DNA of 64,000 nucleotides from Spirodela intermedia (Eukaryota > Streptophyta > Magnoliopsida > Alismatales > Araceae): contig LR746272.1 of the NCBI GenBank assembly GCA_902729315.2, positions 930,001 through 994,000 on the forward strand, in the 5' to 3' direction. Positions 11,501 through 25,452 of this stretch are shown here, in pieces. Within the stretch, counting starts at the first letter, position 1. Every line of letters starts with the position of its first letter. The notes below the pieces were generated by a model. It was not told the DNA's origin, ran no database searches, and saw nothing but the letters and a program-made list of their open reading frames with translations. Made by a program: the position numbers and the translations under genes.

Positions 11501-14414
11501 CTGGCGAGGAGTGTATCCATCTGTCTAACGAACTATATATACATATGCATATGGTGAAAGACAATCATGATACCCACCAACTATAGACCACTGGCTATAA
11601 TACCCACCAGTTCCATTACCTATCTATATACACATATATCACGATGATATATACGGTTGTGGAAGAGAGGGAACAAAGATGATAACATGATTAAAATCTA
11701 TATTGGGGAGAAGTATGAGGAACCCATCGACTCCCAGCTGTGTGTATCTCCATACACATACGGAAGAGTACGAAAATTAGGCGGCGGAAACGGGAGGGAG
11801 GGGGTCAGTGCGGTGAAAATCTCTCTCGTCGGTATGCGAGGATGTGTGACACAAATATGAGGGAACAACCCTCTGATTACCATGCGTGTCATCCCCCCTG
11901 CGGCTTGAATAATCTGTTTTGCAGTTCTGTCCCACAATTTGCTTATTTTCAGTAGGATTAAAGACCGTCAAGAATTCTTACTGGGAGGATTAGTTCCACA
12001 GGCACGTTGAAATGGCAGCTTATGCTTTTGAAATTTTCTAGCCCGGGAACGAATTACCTTATACTGTTGAAAACGACAATTCCAACGACAAATAGGATTC
12101 AACCTGAACAAAATGGCCAAGTGAAGAAAAAGACGAAAAAGAGAAAAACGAATTTCCTCTCATACTTTTAGAAACACCCCGTCAGCGATCCTGCTAAGTC
12201 CACGGTCTTCGTAGTTGATCCCCATGAAAGTTGTCAACAGCCCTTCCCATCTCGCGCTGGAGTCCACCTCCAAGGAGAAGAATCCTCTGTAACTCGTCTT
12301 CATCCACATTGTGATTACCTTCCTCATAACACTATCAGACATAAAAGTAGCTGCCCTCGTGCAATCACTCAGGAAAGCCGTTATCTTCTCTCTTTCCTTC
12401 GCCTTTGCCTACCTTTAGAAGGTTAGGCATCTCTCTCTCTCTCTCTCTCTCTCTTCAGTCTGACACATGGCGCAGACGCATGAAAGCTGTATATTTAAAA
12501 AATATAGGTAGAGGCAAGAATGAGGAAAGATCAGTTGGAGAAATCCTTTCTAGACTCTCCCTATTCCAAGCAATTTAGGTGAACAAGCACATCGTCCGAC
12601 GAAAGGAGCTTCTAGGAGAAAGAGATAACAAGTCGTCATTAGCTAGGAAGCCGCCTTTGAGGTTTGAATTCATCCAGTAGGTAGTCATTCGATATTCGAA
12701 GATGTGGTCTCTGATTAGGAATTCGACGCTCTTAGTTACGGATCTGAACAGGAATCTGATATTGTTCCGTGTCAGTTTGATTTCCTCATGATGATTGAAA
12801 CTTCTACCCGTCTTTTGAATTTCCGGTTCTCTTATCATTAGCTATTCCTTCCCCTCTATCACCCTGCAGATGCATATTTTTATATATCTCCAATAAAGGT
12901 ATAGAGGTATATCAACGACACTTGGTAAGGTTAAGATTAAGATCCTCGCCTATCGGTGCCATCTTCACCTGGCAGAAAGAAAATCCAGCTCAATTCCTTT
13001 AATCGTTGTCTACTGTGCCTAAGAGAAAAGCTCGAGCTGTCTCTCTAACTGAACGCGTATTTTCTCGTCTGGTCTTCGACCTGATCAACTTAAACTCCGC
13101 TGCCGGAAGTCTAGACGGATAGCAAGGCTTGACGCTGGTGTATTCTCTTTTGGAAGTGGATAAACTGAGAAGAGATGACCGGCGGAGGGAATATGGACGA
13201 TTCTTCCGTGTTGAGAAACTAGATATGAGACCGTATATCCCCGTCTTCCTCTCCATTTTCTCCTCCAGATTCTGCGTGTGCCGGCCTCAGCTGTTTGAAT
13301 ACAGTTGGACTGCGTGACGGAATTTTCCTTCCTCACCACCATCTCCTTGTGTGCTCTATGAGGTCCTCCGCCGGCGGGAGAGGAATCACTGCTCCATCAT
13401 GGAGCACTTCTCCACGGGAGAACTGACCGCATGAAAGTGCATGCGGCGAAGCTATATATAGACGGACCATTAGCGTCTTGACCTAACCGGACGTTGGAAC
13501 ACTGAGCCAATCCTGTAGGAAGCGGGCATATTTGTGCAAACCTTCGGAGTAACAGGTAGCTTACTGACAGACGGGAGGGAAAACACAGAGGAGAGAAATA
13601 ATGAACCACGATAACCCTTCGTTTTCGTAGTGAGATAAATTCAAATTCTTACCATTCCATGACATTAGGGGGTATTTAGTGGACTTGTGGATAACAAAAC
13701 CTCCTAAACTGGTGGCCTTTGGAGTACGCAATTATCAAGATAAAATCATTTAAACCGGGATCGAGGGAATTAAGAGAAACTCAAAACTAGAGGTGTAAAT
13801 CGTTGATACGACCAGCTTCTACTTGGAAAACTTCCTACGTTAGTTGCCTTTCAGTGGGCAATGCCATAGCCATCATACTCGCTATGTAGCAGGCTGAGGA
13901 TCGGTAATTCCCCACATGGGTCTCAATCGATGCCGCATTTACACTTCCAAAGACGCCATTTTTATGTTGGACCTAGTGGAATCGATTCGTCGGTGCCCCG
14001 TAATCTCTCTCTCTTTCCAGCGGCCGGTTATTGTTAAAGAGGATCCCTTGGCTGACCTTCGCGCCGGTGGGCAGGTAGCAACTGATCATAAAACCTCCGA
14101 CAAACGGGAAGTCAGACAGTTTGCGGCTGCACAGCCGCAAGATTTAGGTGTTCACACCGGGGGGAAACTATTCCCGTTACCAGCCTCCCTGCTTGTAGCT
14201 CCGCTTTCCCTCTCGTGATACACGGGGAGACAGATGTCGCGTCGGCTTTCTAATGAAGCCGTTTTAGCTTCGAGCCTGAGTTGCTCCGGCCGCTGAGCCA
14301 TCCAGTCGAAGTTGGGACCGCCGCCGCGTTTTCAGATTTCAAGATCTCTCTCTCTCCTCCCCTCTTGCTAACTCGATGGGGGTGAAATCTGTGGTCCGGA
14401 TTCGTCCACCGTCC
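6601..14414. other. Gene-poor spacer upstream of the lipoxygenase gene
   Basis: I find no gene I can support. 6600-8000 is AT-rich. 8000-14400 is mixed and carries (CT)n tracts at about 8477-8512 and 12430-12455. Open frames of 60-120 codons occur on both strands but lack recognisable domains, start context or splice support. 13800-14414 is probably the distal lipoxygenase promoter. Confidence 0.4.
8321..8461. repeat. Imperfect direct repeat, ~40 bp units ~100 bp apart
   Basis: Segments at about 8321-8361 and 8421-8461 share tatctcg, then g-atgtcaaggtacccagta with few differences, then aag-atgtg. The second unit runs into the (CT)n tract at 8477-8512. The unit function is unknown; it may be a relic of a local duplication or transposon edge. 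Confidence 0.5.
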
Positions 14415-14516
14415 CACGTGTAATAGTCAACGGACGGCGTTCTGCACGCGTTTCTGCCAGGAACTGCGGCACGTCAATTGTGAAGACAAAGTTAAAGTTA
14501 TTTTCCTTATATATAA
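14415..14516 (+). promoter_or_regulatory. Lipoxygenase core promoter: G-box, W-box and TATA box
   Basis: CACGTG at 14415-14420 is a G-box. AGTCAA at 14425-14430 is a W-box core (TTGACT) on the opposite strand. TATATATAA at 14508-14516 lies about 145 bases before the start codon, a plausible distance for a 5'UTR of ~110 bases. G-boxes and W-boxes are known targets of MYC/bZIP and WRKY factors, which fits a wound- or jasmonate-responsive lipoxygenase. Function is inferred from motif and position only. Confidence 0.5.
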
Positions 14517-14557
14517 CCCAAAGCTCGTCGGCTGTCATCGAACAATCGAAAGCCGCA

Positions 14558-14560
<3 letters not shown>

Positions 14561-14593
<33 letters not shown>
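14561..14593 (+). repeat. (GA)n microsatellite in the lipoxygenase 5' leader
   Basis: About 16 uninterrupted GA units lie between the TATA box and the start codon, so they should be transcribed in the 5'UTR. Confidence 0.85.
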
Positions 14594-14595
<2 letters not shown>

Positions 14596-14659
14596 CCCGA
14601 AAAGAGGCAGACGAGCACCTCTGAGAGCAGCAAATCGAGATTGTCGCTAAGGCGTGACG

Positions 14660-16689
14660 ATGGAGGCGCTTCCTTCGGGAATGATGCGTTCGCGTGTGCT
14701 GGAGAGGGCGCCGCTGTTCCCTTCGTCGAACTCTTCGCAGTTCTTCTGCGGGGACGGTGGAAAGAGCATGATATTCTCCCCGGCGGGCTCTCCCACTACG
14801 AGGGGCAGCCGGGGGAAGTGGAGGGTCAGACATCGGGAGAGGAGGGGAACCGTGGTAGTGGCGGCCGCCATCAGCGAGAAGATATTGATATTGAGACCGG
14901 AGCTGAGTGGGGCTCCGGAGAGGAAGCTGCCGGTGCAGTCCAAGGTGCGCGTTTCGATGACGGTGAAGAGAATCAAGGGCGAGAACTGGAAGGAGACGAT
15001 TCTGAATTATTTCATCTTCAACCCTTTGGAGGCCCTCGAGGATAGCCTTGGCCGAAACATTGTTTTGGAGCTCGTCAGCACAGATATCGATCCAAGTATG
15101 CCTCCCTCTCTCTCTCTCTCTCTCTCTCTCCCCCCCCATCCTTTCTCACTCTTCTCGGTTGAAAAAAAGAGCTCTGGCTCCTTTTTACTCTATATTTGGC
15201 CGTATCAATTCACCTTTCCCTACTAATCAATGAGTGCTTTCCCCTCGGGGAATCCCAGGAACGAAGCGCCCGAAGATGAGCCGGGAAGCGGTCATCAGAG
15301 GCTGGTCGGAGAAGATGAAGACCGGCGCAGACAGAGCCGTCCTCACGGCCGAGCTTACAGTCGACTCGAGCTTCGGGACGCCGGGGGCCATCTTGGTGAC
15401 GAATCGCCACCACAGGGAGTTCTTCCTCGAGAACATCGTGGTGGAGGGCTTCTTCTCCGGGCCCGTCCACTTCAACTGCCACTCCTGGGTGCAATCCAGC
15501 TGGGAATACCCAGACAAGAGAGTCTTCTTCGGCGACAAGGTCAGCGATGTTCAAACCCCTGACCTTTCTACACTCCTCCCCCATCGTGAGGTAGAAAACT
15601 CGGGAATTGGACGCCTCTGGTTCATCGTGTCGTCACCTTCATCGTGTAGCCCTATCTTCCCTCGGAGACGCCGGCGGGGCTAAGGGAACTGCGGAATAAG
15701 GAGCTGGAGGCGCTCAGAGGGGACGGCCGAGGCGTACGGAAGCTCTCGGACCGGATGTACGACTACGACATCTACAATGACCTCGGCAACCCCGACAGGG
15801 GTCACGACTTCGCACGGCCACCGCTTGGTGGCGAGAAACTTCCCTATCCCCGGAGGTGCAGAACGGGACGCCAGTCGTCGGAGACAGGTGACCAACTGAG
15901 AACCGCATGTCCTCCTTCCTCCGCGCGATCAGCGCTAAAATATGGTCGTGTCTTCGGAGGTGGGCTGACTCCGGCCGTCTGACTATGGCTTGGTGCAGAC
16001 TCGTCGGCGGAGAGCAGAGTGGAGGACCCGCTGCCGATGTATGTCCCCCGGGATGACGCCTTCGAGGAGGGTAGGATGGAGATGCTGGAGGAGGGGAATA
16101 GGAAGGCCATGCTTAGAGTGTTTGTGCCTGCCATCGTCGCGGGCTTCTCTGGCAGCGACTTCGGCGGGTTCCACCACGTCGACAGCCTCTACAAGGAGGG
16201 AATGCGGCTGAAGCGGGGCCTGAAGGAGGACATCCTCTACAAACTTCCCCTCATCGGCAAGATCCAGGAGGTCAGCGAGGGGCAGCTCCTCTTCGATACG
16301 CCCACTATCCTATCTAGTAAGCGCCCCGATGCCTTCGTTTTTTTCAGCGATGACCACCCACCCACAGTTCAAGCTGCGGTTGACCTGACCTCCGTGGTTC
16401 TCCCCTGTTTCCCCAGAGGACAAGTTTGCTTGGCTGCGAGACGACGAGTTCGCCCGGCAGGTGGTCGCCGGCATCAACCCCGTCAGCATCGAGAGGTTGG
16501 AGGCGTTCCCGCCAGTGAGCAAACTGGACCCCTCGGTCTACGGTCCAGCTGAATCGGCCATCAAGGAAGAGCACATCGTCGGCCACCTAGAGGGCATGTC
16601 CATCCAGCAGGTACGCCTCATATAACCTAATGGACTCGCCCTCTTTATCAGAACTTGGAACAGTCTACGATCATGGTCAACCAACGCTC

Positions 16690-16727
<38 letters not shown>

Positions 16728-18069
16728 CTGTCACACACACAAACAGGCGTTGGAAGGGAAGAAGTTGTTCGTGTTGGACTACCATGACGTCTATCTGCCC
16801 TTCCTCGACCGGATTAACGCCCAGGACGGGCGAAAGTCGTACGCCACTCGCACCGTTTTCTTCCTCACGGCTCTGGGCACCCTCAAGCCCATCGCCATCG
16901 AGCTCCGTCTGCCTCCCGGGAGCTCCTCCAGTCGCTCCCGGCGGGTCATGACGCCTCCCACGGACGCCACCACAACTTGGCTCTGGCAGCTGGCCAAGGC
17001 CCACGTTTGCTCGAACGACGCCGGAGTGCATCAGCTCATCAACCACTGGCTCCGCACGCACGCCAGCATAGAGCCTTTCATCCTCGCCGCCAACCGCCAG
17101 CTGAGCGCCATGCACCCCATCTTCAAGCTCCTCCAGCCCCACATGCGGTACACCCTCGAGACCAACGCCCTCGCTCGCCAGATCCTCATCAACGCCGGGG
17201 GAGTCATCGAATCCTTCTTCACCCCCGGACCCATCTCCATGGAGATGAGCTCCGCCGCCTACGCCGGCTCCTGGCGCTTCGACCTGGAAGGGCTCCCGGC
17301 AGACCTCATCCGCAGGGGGATGGCAGAGCCCGATCCCACACAGCCTCACGGCCTCCGTCTCGCCATCGAGGACTATCCCTACGCCAACGATGGCCTGCTC
17401 ATCTGGGACGCTATCAGGAACTGGGTCAGCAGGTACGTGGAGGCGCATTATCCCACCGCGAACCATGTCGCCTCCGACGAGGAGCTTCAGGCCTGGTACG
17501 CCGAGACCGTCCAGGTGGGGCACGCTGACGTCTCAAATGCCCCCTGGTGGCCGCGGCTGGATACGCCGGAAGACCTCGTCGGCGTGCTCACTACGCTGGT
17601 GTGGCTGGCTTCGGCTCAGCACGCAGCGCTCAACTTCGGGCAGTACCCACTGGGGGGCTACATCCCCAATCGGCCGCCACTGATGAGGCGGCTGATCCCA
17701 GAGGAGGGCGATCCCGAGTACCAGAACTTCCTCGCTGACCCGCAGCGCTACTTCCTCGCGTCCCTTCCAACGTTGATGCAGACGACCATGTTCATGACGG
17801 TCATCGACACCCTGTCCACCCACTCGTCGGACGAGGAGTACCTCGGGGAGCGGCGGCTGCAGTCCTACACCTGGTCCCCCGCAGTGGCGGAGGCGTTCAA
17901 CGAGTTTGCCGCCGAGGTAAGGCAGATCGAGGAGGAGATCAGCCGACGGAACACCGACTCTCGGCTAAGGAACCGGTCGGGTGCCGGCGTCCTGCCCTAC
18001 GACCTCCTCATACCGAGCTCCGGTCCCGGCGCGACCGGCCGGGGGGTGCCCAACAGCGTCTCCATTTGA
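14660..18069 (+). CDS. LOX: Plastid-type 13-lipoxygenase (six exons)
   Basis: Dioxygenates linolenic/linoleic acid to hydroperoxides feeding jasmonate and oxylipin synthesis. Exons 14660-15095, 15259-15539, 15650-15887, 15999-16316, 16417-16610 and 16747-18069 keep phase and give 929 residues, usual for type 2 lipoxygenases. Residues 1 to ~70 are Ser/Arg-rich and end VVVAAA, a likely plastid transit peptide. A PLAT/C2 region (~75-235) precedes the catalytic domain. Iron ligands are all visible: His589 and His594 in [11 protein letters not shown], His781 and Asn785 in [11 protein letters not shown], and C-terminal Ile929 (PNSVSI). Ala639 in LINAGG predicts S-stereospecificity. The SFF that follows, rather than the 9-type TV, fits 13-regiospecificity. 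The start at 14660 is the second ATG-like position and gives the best transit peptide. The 1.3 kb last exon is continuous where many lipoxygenases have introns. Introns 1 and 5 carry (CT)n tracts. Confidence 0.93.
15105..15137 (+). repeat. (CT)n then poly-C tract in lipoxygenase intron 1
   Basis: A CT microsatellite starts about ten bases after the splice donor at 15096 and ends in a C run. Confidence 0.8.
16693..16723 (+). repeat. (CT)n tract in lipoxygenase intron 5
   Basis: About 15 CT units lie 20-50 bases before the acceptor at 16745-16746. They may form part of the polypyrimidine tract or branch-site environment. Confidence 0.8.
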
Positions 18070-18950
18070 CGGTAATGAAGCCATACAGAACTCTAACATG
18101 ACAGCCTGAGGTTGTCGAGACGCATTGGTGGATGTGTATCAATGAGAGTGTGGTCAATAACGAGGCCATTCCTCACATGTACGTAATCACACACTGTAAC
18201 TATGGTCTTTTAAAGGAATACAGCGTTGTGTAATTATCAGATTCCTATTGGCACAACCTTCGTCTCCTCCGTGGTGGCTCGACAACGGCGACACATCATC
18301 TAGTATGAGGTGAACTGCCAAGATAGGTTTCTCTGAAACTATCTACATAGATGATCCTTCATAACCGATCTAGCGATCGAAGGAAATAGCTGGCCAAAAG
18401 CCTGGCCATCTCACTTTCAGAGCGTAGGAAACTTGAACCATGTTCCACGTATCGGGCATCCAGGTCCAGATTGGGGGATATCAGTGGAATATCCAATCGT
18501 TTTCCCGATTTAATCCGTTGACCGTCTTTCCTCCGTCCTTGAGCGTATAGTGAGGGCAGCGGGTAACCGTCTGTCGCTGCGGTCTCTTCCATTCCGGCGC
18601 CGACTCTTCCTCGGGGTGATTGGGACCTCAGCGGTGGTGGGGCGTCTCTCCTGCTCCTACGGCGGCTGGTGACAGCAACTAGGGCGTTGACGCCTCACCT
18701 TCCCAGCCGCAGGACCGGCGGCTGTGGGTGGTCCCTCGTTTTCTTCGGTGGGACAGGTGACCTCTCACTACATTCCTTCCCTTCCTCTTCCGCCATTACT
18801 GTTGCTGCCTCTGCTGATATGTGGATGGAGAAGGGTGGAGGCTTCTTCTTGTCCCAGCAGACGGGATAGAAGGTTGGTTCGAACTTCTCTACCTTAGTCA
18901 CCAGAATGCCGATCCCGGAGCAGAAGACATATTACTAGCTTTTAACCGTT
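18070..18950. other. Lipoxygenase 3' flank
   Basis: 3'UTR and downstream spacer. No gene is supported. Composition is still mixed GC here and drops abruptly after about 18.95 kb. Confidence 0.4.
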
Positions 18951-21900
18951 GGACATGATGGGTGGGGACTCCAGCGACTACTGCACCGCCTTCCAAATAG
19001 TAACGGGCACGAATGGCCTTATATGGATTTTATATCCAATAGCACATTCATTTTTTTTTGTGTATTTTGTACTTCTAGTCATGTCCAAGATCTTGTCGTT
19101 AATGTGTCTAATAACATGACACAATGACAATGGACTAATTTGGCCATATTTCGACAAGGTCTAGGATCATTTGGACACTTGTCAACTTTGTATCTAGCCT
19201 TTGATTTCAACATATGTTAACCATTTAAATAGCATATTATTCAACATATTTCCTTGTAGTAGTCCAATCCATTTTGAATGTGCTAATCGATCTAATATGG
19301 CCACTGTTCCTGATGCTTTGGCCTTACAATAATAGGTCCAAATGACCTTTTGCACATTGCTACGTTTTGATGATTTTATTGACCTTGTATAAATTGTTCA
19401 GTGGTAAAATCAATTATTAATGGGCATCATCATGTGTCCAGCAATTCAATGAATAAAAATAGGCTCATCTGACTTTAGATGTATAGGGGACCATTTGACA
19501 TCGTTGGGATCTAGACCCCAATGATCCAAACGAGTGGGAATGTGTCCAATAAGACTTTTCAATGGCCACTTCCACTATACTTCAAAGTGTACTTCATAGA
19601 ATAGATTTTAAAGCTGATTGCATTTCAAAACTTTACAAGGAGATTTATTGCATAGAATTGTGGAAAAGGTCTTATTTAAGTATCCTGAAATGGGGTTCAT
19701 CCCATATACTCATGAGCTCCATCTTATAAATTTTAACATGCTATATCTTATACCTTTAAGAAATAGTCTTCACAAAGAGTTGTCAAATAAGTTTGATCTG
19801 ATATGCTTTGTTTGAATGCTTCATTCCAAGTACTTGCTCCATTACACAGATTTCGAAATAAACTTCACCTCATTAGTGATGTAATAAGCTTTATGTCATA
19901 GATCCTCAAATTAGTTTCATAGCATATTATATGATGGACTTCATCTCATAGATAATAATGAGTTACATTCATAAATTTTATATCACATCATCTCAATTTT
20001 TTTTCAAATAATCTTCATTCCGTTAACCCAACAGAAACAATTTCAATAAGTTGTTAAATGGGATCCAACACAACTCCACAATTAACTTCATCTTATAAAT
20101 TCATCAAATGTGTTGTATCTTGTGATTATCAAGTGCCAATTCATATATTGATAATTAAATTTATGGATAAGTCACTCAAACTGAAGATTCTTAATAGCTC
20201 AATATATGATGAAAACTTAAGAAATATCTAGGTTAAATTACCAGTCAATATGTTGCAGATGATAAGGACTAAAAGTTTAATTGACTTAAATTTAATATCA
20301 ATACTTTATTAATTTATTAATCATAAACTAAATATTTTATTTTCTAGACTTTGGAAAGTTTAATTTTCCAAATATGATTAGAAGTTTAAACATTGCTTTA
20401 CGTTGGTCAATTTACTATGCTTATCACACTTGTTGCAATCTTAGCTCTAAATTAAACACTGAATTTTTGAATGATTTAAAAAATTGCAGATTAAATATTT
20501 GATTTTCAAGATTTTAGAAAGTTTATTTTCACAAAAAGAATTAGAATATGAGACCTATTATCACCAATACAATTAGAAAATCGACCTATTACAAGAAAAT
20601 CGGCATATTTTCACTAAAAATAACATAAATGATTATTGACATGATGTCCCAATTATTGTAGTATCAGTAATTTAGTACTTGATAATTGAATTATATGATA
20701 GTATCATGCTCCAAAAGTTAAGTGAAATCTAACATGATCATTTTAACAATATTTATATGTAAATTCTTGTTAAATATATAGGCATGCACTCACTCAATGG
20801 AATTATCCTTGGAAACTTCACTATACCCAAAAAGTTGAAGAGTTCAAATTGATATGGATTTTACAGTATCATATTTTTCTTGAGACATTTTAGGAGTTGA
20901 TGACAATTAAGAATTCAAATGCTAGTCGTTATTAGGAAACAATCTTTTTTTCCCCACAACATCCTTGTAAATGAGCATTTGAGGCCAAAAAATGAATGTC
21001 ATATATAGCATTTTGTCCCTAAACTCAAAAGAGAGGAAATGGAGTGCTGCCATAATCCATCTACTTTTTTATCCATCCACAAGAACCTACACACTTGAGG
21101 AAAGCTTGGAAGGAGAAGAATTGTTACCGACCAAAAAGAAATCAGTCACAAGATTTAGAGCTACCAAAGCTATCAAAAGATTCCAATTGATTGAACACAC
21201 AAAAATCCTTGATGGATCTACATTAAGGCAGCCATTGAAGTGAATTAAAGAAGTAACATCATAAGCTTGTCTTTACTATTTATGTGCTACATCTTATGGT
21301 GGCATTGTGAGCTAAAAAACCCCAATGCATTTTGCACTAAGGTTTGACAACATTTTGAGCTTTTAGTGGAGCTAAAGCTACAAAGTTAGTAAAAGAAGAT
21401 GAATGATTACCAAAGTTACCAAAACTATCATCAAATCTTATTTCTTATGCTTGAGCCTGAGTGATTTCTCAAAAACAATCTTATAGCTAGTTATATGAGA
21501 ACTAGAGTTGTATGATATCTATGGCATCCATCTGGTTGCTATAGATTTTTGAGTATTTACTGATAGTTTTGTAGATTAGTGGAGTCCAAAGAAGCACAAG
21601 TAATTGGGACAATGGATGTTGGTTAGGGATTCAGCCACCCTAAATGTGTCACCTATATCCTTTTTCTTGGGTCCCTACTTATATTAATCACTTATTTTTA
21701 GATTGATAAATTAAAATATTTAATTTGACACTTAATTTGATTACCTTATTTAATGATATATACAATGGTTTGAACACTCATTGATTTATGTGTGCTTGTT
21801 TTAATTCCACTACATTGTTGAACATAGATTAAAAGCATCCCACATTAGTTAAACTTTGTTGAATTAGAAAGTATAATCAAGTTTCTACTTTTCTTTTTTG

Positions 21901-22369
21901 ACCGTAGGTATTTGGGTAATGATGATGTATCATCAAGTTTCTTCTTTAATTTTTTAATTTTCTCTATGAGATATTTGTTCCCCTTTTCTAGTGTTTAAGT
22001 GAAAATGACATCATTTTTGTTCTTATTTTCTAATGAGCTATTTGATTATCTAAATGTAAGATTCTCTTTTTTAAGGCTTTAATTTTAAGTCTAATATCTT
22101 CGAATGGATTCACCAATTCATCTAAATCATCTTTGAGTTGACTATATCTGAGAGACTTGTCAAAGTTGTATACCTTCTGAGGTCCTTGCTATTAAGCATG
22201 TCCTTCTTTGTCTCAAGTTCTTCATTTGTGCTGTAATTCCTATCACTCTAAGCTGCTACTATTATTTATTTATTTTTACTTGGATTTTTTTTCTTGAGTA
22301 GTAAGTAGTGGCTTTGACACATCTTGATTTCTTACAATAAAAAATATAAGATGTTAGAAGTTTTAGGGA

Positions 22370-23165
22370 GTTAAATGATACTTTTTTTGTGTGGAAAGTT
22401 ATTTTTTTCCCACATTTTGGTTAGTTGTCTACATAGGAGAGCAATCTCTTCTTCCTTAACAAATACTTCTTATGTTTTTCTAGTTATCTTTATGTTTCTT
22501 TTTCTTGTGAGAGCTATGTTTCAAGTAACATATTTTTCATGGGTTAGTAGCGACCCAATAATTTCATCTAAGGAGATAACATTAATATTCTTAAATTCTA
22601 AGATTGTAGTTTTTTCAGCCATCAGTAATAAATAGCATATGGTTTACATCCACTTTGGAAAAGATTTTTCTAAAATTCAGATTTCATTAATGATTTCATC
22701 ATACCTCCTGACAAGATCATTGATGGATTCTCCTTCATGTAGAGTGATTCATACATTTTATCACTAGGATGTTGATCTTAGTTTCTTTTACCTAAGACAT
22801 ACCTTTATATGTTACCTCTAATTTGTCCCATATTTCTTTTCTTATTTCACAACTAAACATAGTTAAATTCAAAAATATTGATGATAATAAGTAGAATATT
22901 CAAAGCTCTCTCATTTAATGTTGATATTTGTATTCAATAGGTATCATTCAGGACTTTTTGTTGACCATCTCTAATCATTTTCTATACCTTCAATCTCGAC
23001 TTGTAACATATATTTTGACTCTAGTTTGTTAGAATGGCTAGTTTGTCTCATCAAACATACGTGGTCTTAAGTTTAGGGATTCAATTATTTCATTAATCAT
23101 AGGATATATTTCTTAAGATGTATTAGGATCTACTAATAAAGTTTGACTCTAATACTAATTATGGG
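22370..23165 (-). mobile_element. Decayed copia gag region with primer-binding-site relic
   Basis: On the minus strand, 23140-23152 reads as a degenerate form of the copia initiator-Met tRNA primer site (TGGTATCAGAG becomes tagtattagag). It is followed at 23090-23030 by a gag-start-like reading (INEIIES..LRP..FDETN). Further downstream lie gag-like phrases broken by many stops. There is no intact frame. The flanking LTR should lie above 23160 but I cannot fix its ends. Confidence 0.45.
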
Positions 23166-25452
23166 GTGTGGTGTGACTAAGTGAAGTACTAAGAGAGGGG
23201 GGGAGATAGTTAATTTTTTATATGTATTGATACACATTTTAACTCAATTTATGAAGTATATATGTGACTTAACCTATGATTCTTATCTAAGTTATGCAAA
23301 CACTTTGGTTTCTTTCTCTCTTAACCCCAATGATGGTTGAAGAGATTTTATATTAGTTCACCCTTCGTTAGGCTACTTCAGTACCAAAGGATCCCTCTAA
23401 TTTTTTTTAATAGAATACAATTAATTTCATATGTTCAGCTCTTCCACACAATTGTTTGATCTCTACAGATATCTTACCCCTCATGAACAGGTCTTAAATC
23501 ACAACAACAGATGCTTAAGTCATGATATAGTTCTCCTTAAAAGACAACACTCTTCATGTGTAGAATTTGACTCTTAACACTTTATGCATTAGCCTTATCT
23601 TTTCTCCACTTGCCACTCAAGTTACCATGAGACATGATGGAGAAAGACAACCTTCAATGTAGTTGATTGATTTGTATATTACTGTAGATGATAAAGTAAG
23701 ATAAAGTTTTGATTCCTTTTTTAAAACTTGTACCTAGTAGGAGATTGTGTATGATTTCTTATCTTATTTACATGAGTGATGTTGATAAAGATTTCTTTAT
23801 TAAATATTAACTTTATTTTTTCTCAAGTATGTTTACTTATACTCCAATAGATTCATTTCACTTTAACATCTAAAAAAGATCATATAAATTTAAATATTTT
23901 TTTGATGCTTTGTCAATAGTCTAGTGACCTTTAGCTACTTTTTGTTTTTAAATTGTATACTTTGATGATAGTTATTCGTGATATCTTCTTTAGAGATTCC
24001 TATTTCATCTATAAACATTTCTTGTTCTAATCTCTCACTTAGAGGAGATTGTTTAGCTTATCTTTAGTCCATGATTTCTATTGAAGAGTTACCATCCAAA
24101 ATCTAAGCTTTTGATATTTGGTCATACTTCTACCTAGATGTTCCTACTTGTAGTTATATGTCCTTGATATTGTGTTTGGAGATACTTAACTTATCAACAT
24201 AAATACTTGTCTTTAGGTTTAAGTTAGGATTTTAGCATTGAGACTATCATCTAGTCCATGTATTATGATGACATATTATTATCTAGAGTGTGAGAGGTTG
24301 ACTTTGAGTCTTCATTTATTTCAAAACTCACATGTCTCTCTTATGTGGTCTTTAAAACTTTAATCTGAAGATACATACAACTTCAATGATTAATCTTTCA
24401 CTTTGTACCAAGTTGAAGCTTAGTTATTACCATTTTGTCATTTTCTCCATATAAGATTCTAATGTGTCACTATTTAAGTTACGTGATGATAATTTCTCTA
24501 TCTCCTTTCACATGAATAGTTTAACTTAGTTGTCTTGTGAGTTTTTCGTTTAAGTCTTATTGTAGTCACTAATCATATATTTTGTATTAAATATCTTAAT
24601 TAACTTTTCAAATTTTCGCCCATGTCACTTTTCTTACTTTCATGTAGCTTACTTCCTGAATTCAAATCTCATGTTTGTCATAATATATTTTTGATATTTC
24701 AAACATTTCTTGCATTGACACTTCATTCTTAATATTGCTCAAGTGTTGCATTTGAATTTTTCTTGTGACTTTCATTTGCTAAAATATACATCATGCTACA
24801 TCACATGTTTCAACACTTATTACGTACTTTATATTTAGAGAATATTACAATACATTACTTTAACACAAAAGAATACCTCAAAAGAATGACTCATTAAAAT
24901 TATTATTAGTCATATTATTGTGTAGGGCATCATCAATATGTATGATTTAAATGTTTGTCAATTATATTTATCTCTTGATGAGAATAATCATTATGCGCAT
25001 ATATAAATTATAATTCAACTCATTTAAGAATAATTCATAAATAAATTTTCTATTGTATGTGTCAAAACACACTACATGTGTCAAAATAATATAAATTATT
25101 TGATTCTTTTGCGTAATGCTCTTAGTTGTTTGTACCAAGTTGAGTCACTTGAGCTATATTCTCTTGTTTACTATATAAATTTGTTTTTATATTAATTGGT
25201 TAGAAAAAGAGAATCAATTCACCCATCATTTTTAGTTCTATTGTGGCTTCTCAAAAGTCAATATCTCTAAGCCTAATTCTAGTGTGATTGTGCATCACAA
25301 TTATTACATATAATTAAGTTTTTGTATTACTTGTACTTATATATGCCATTTGATGATGCACAAATTAATATGCTTACACATGCATGTACATGTGTCACTT
25401 CATGCCCATGTTAAGATCTTTTTGTGTATAACATTATTGGTATATGCTAGGC

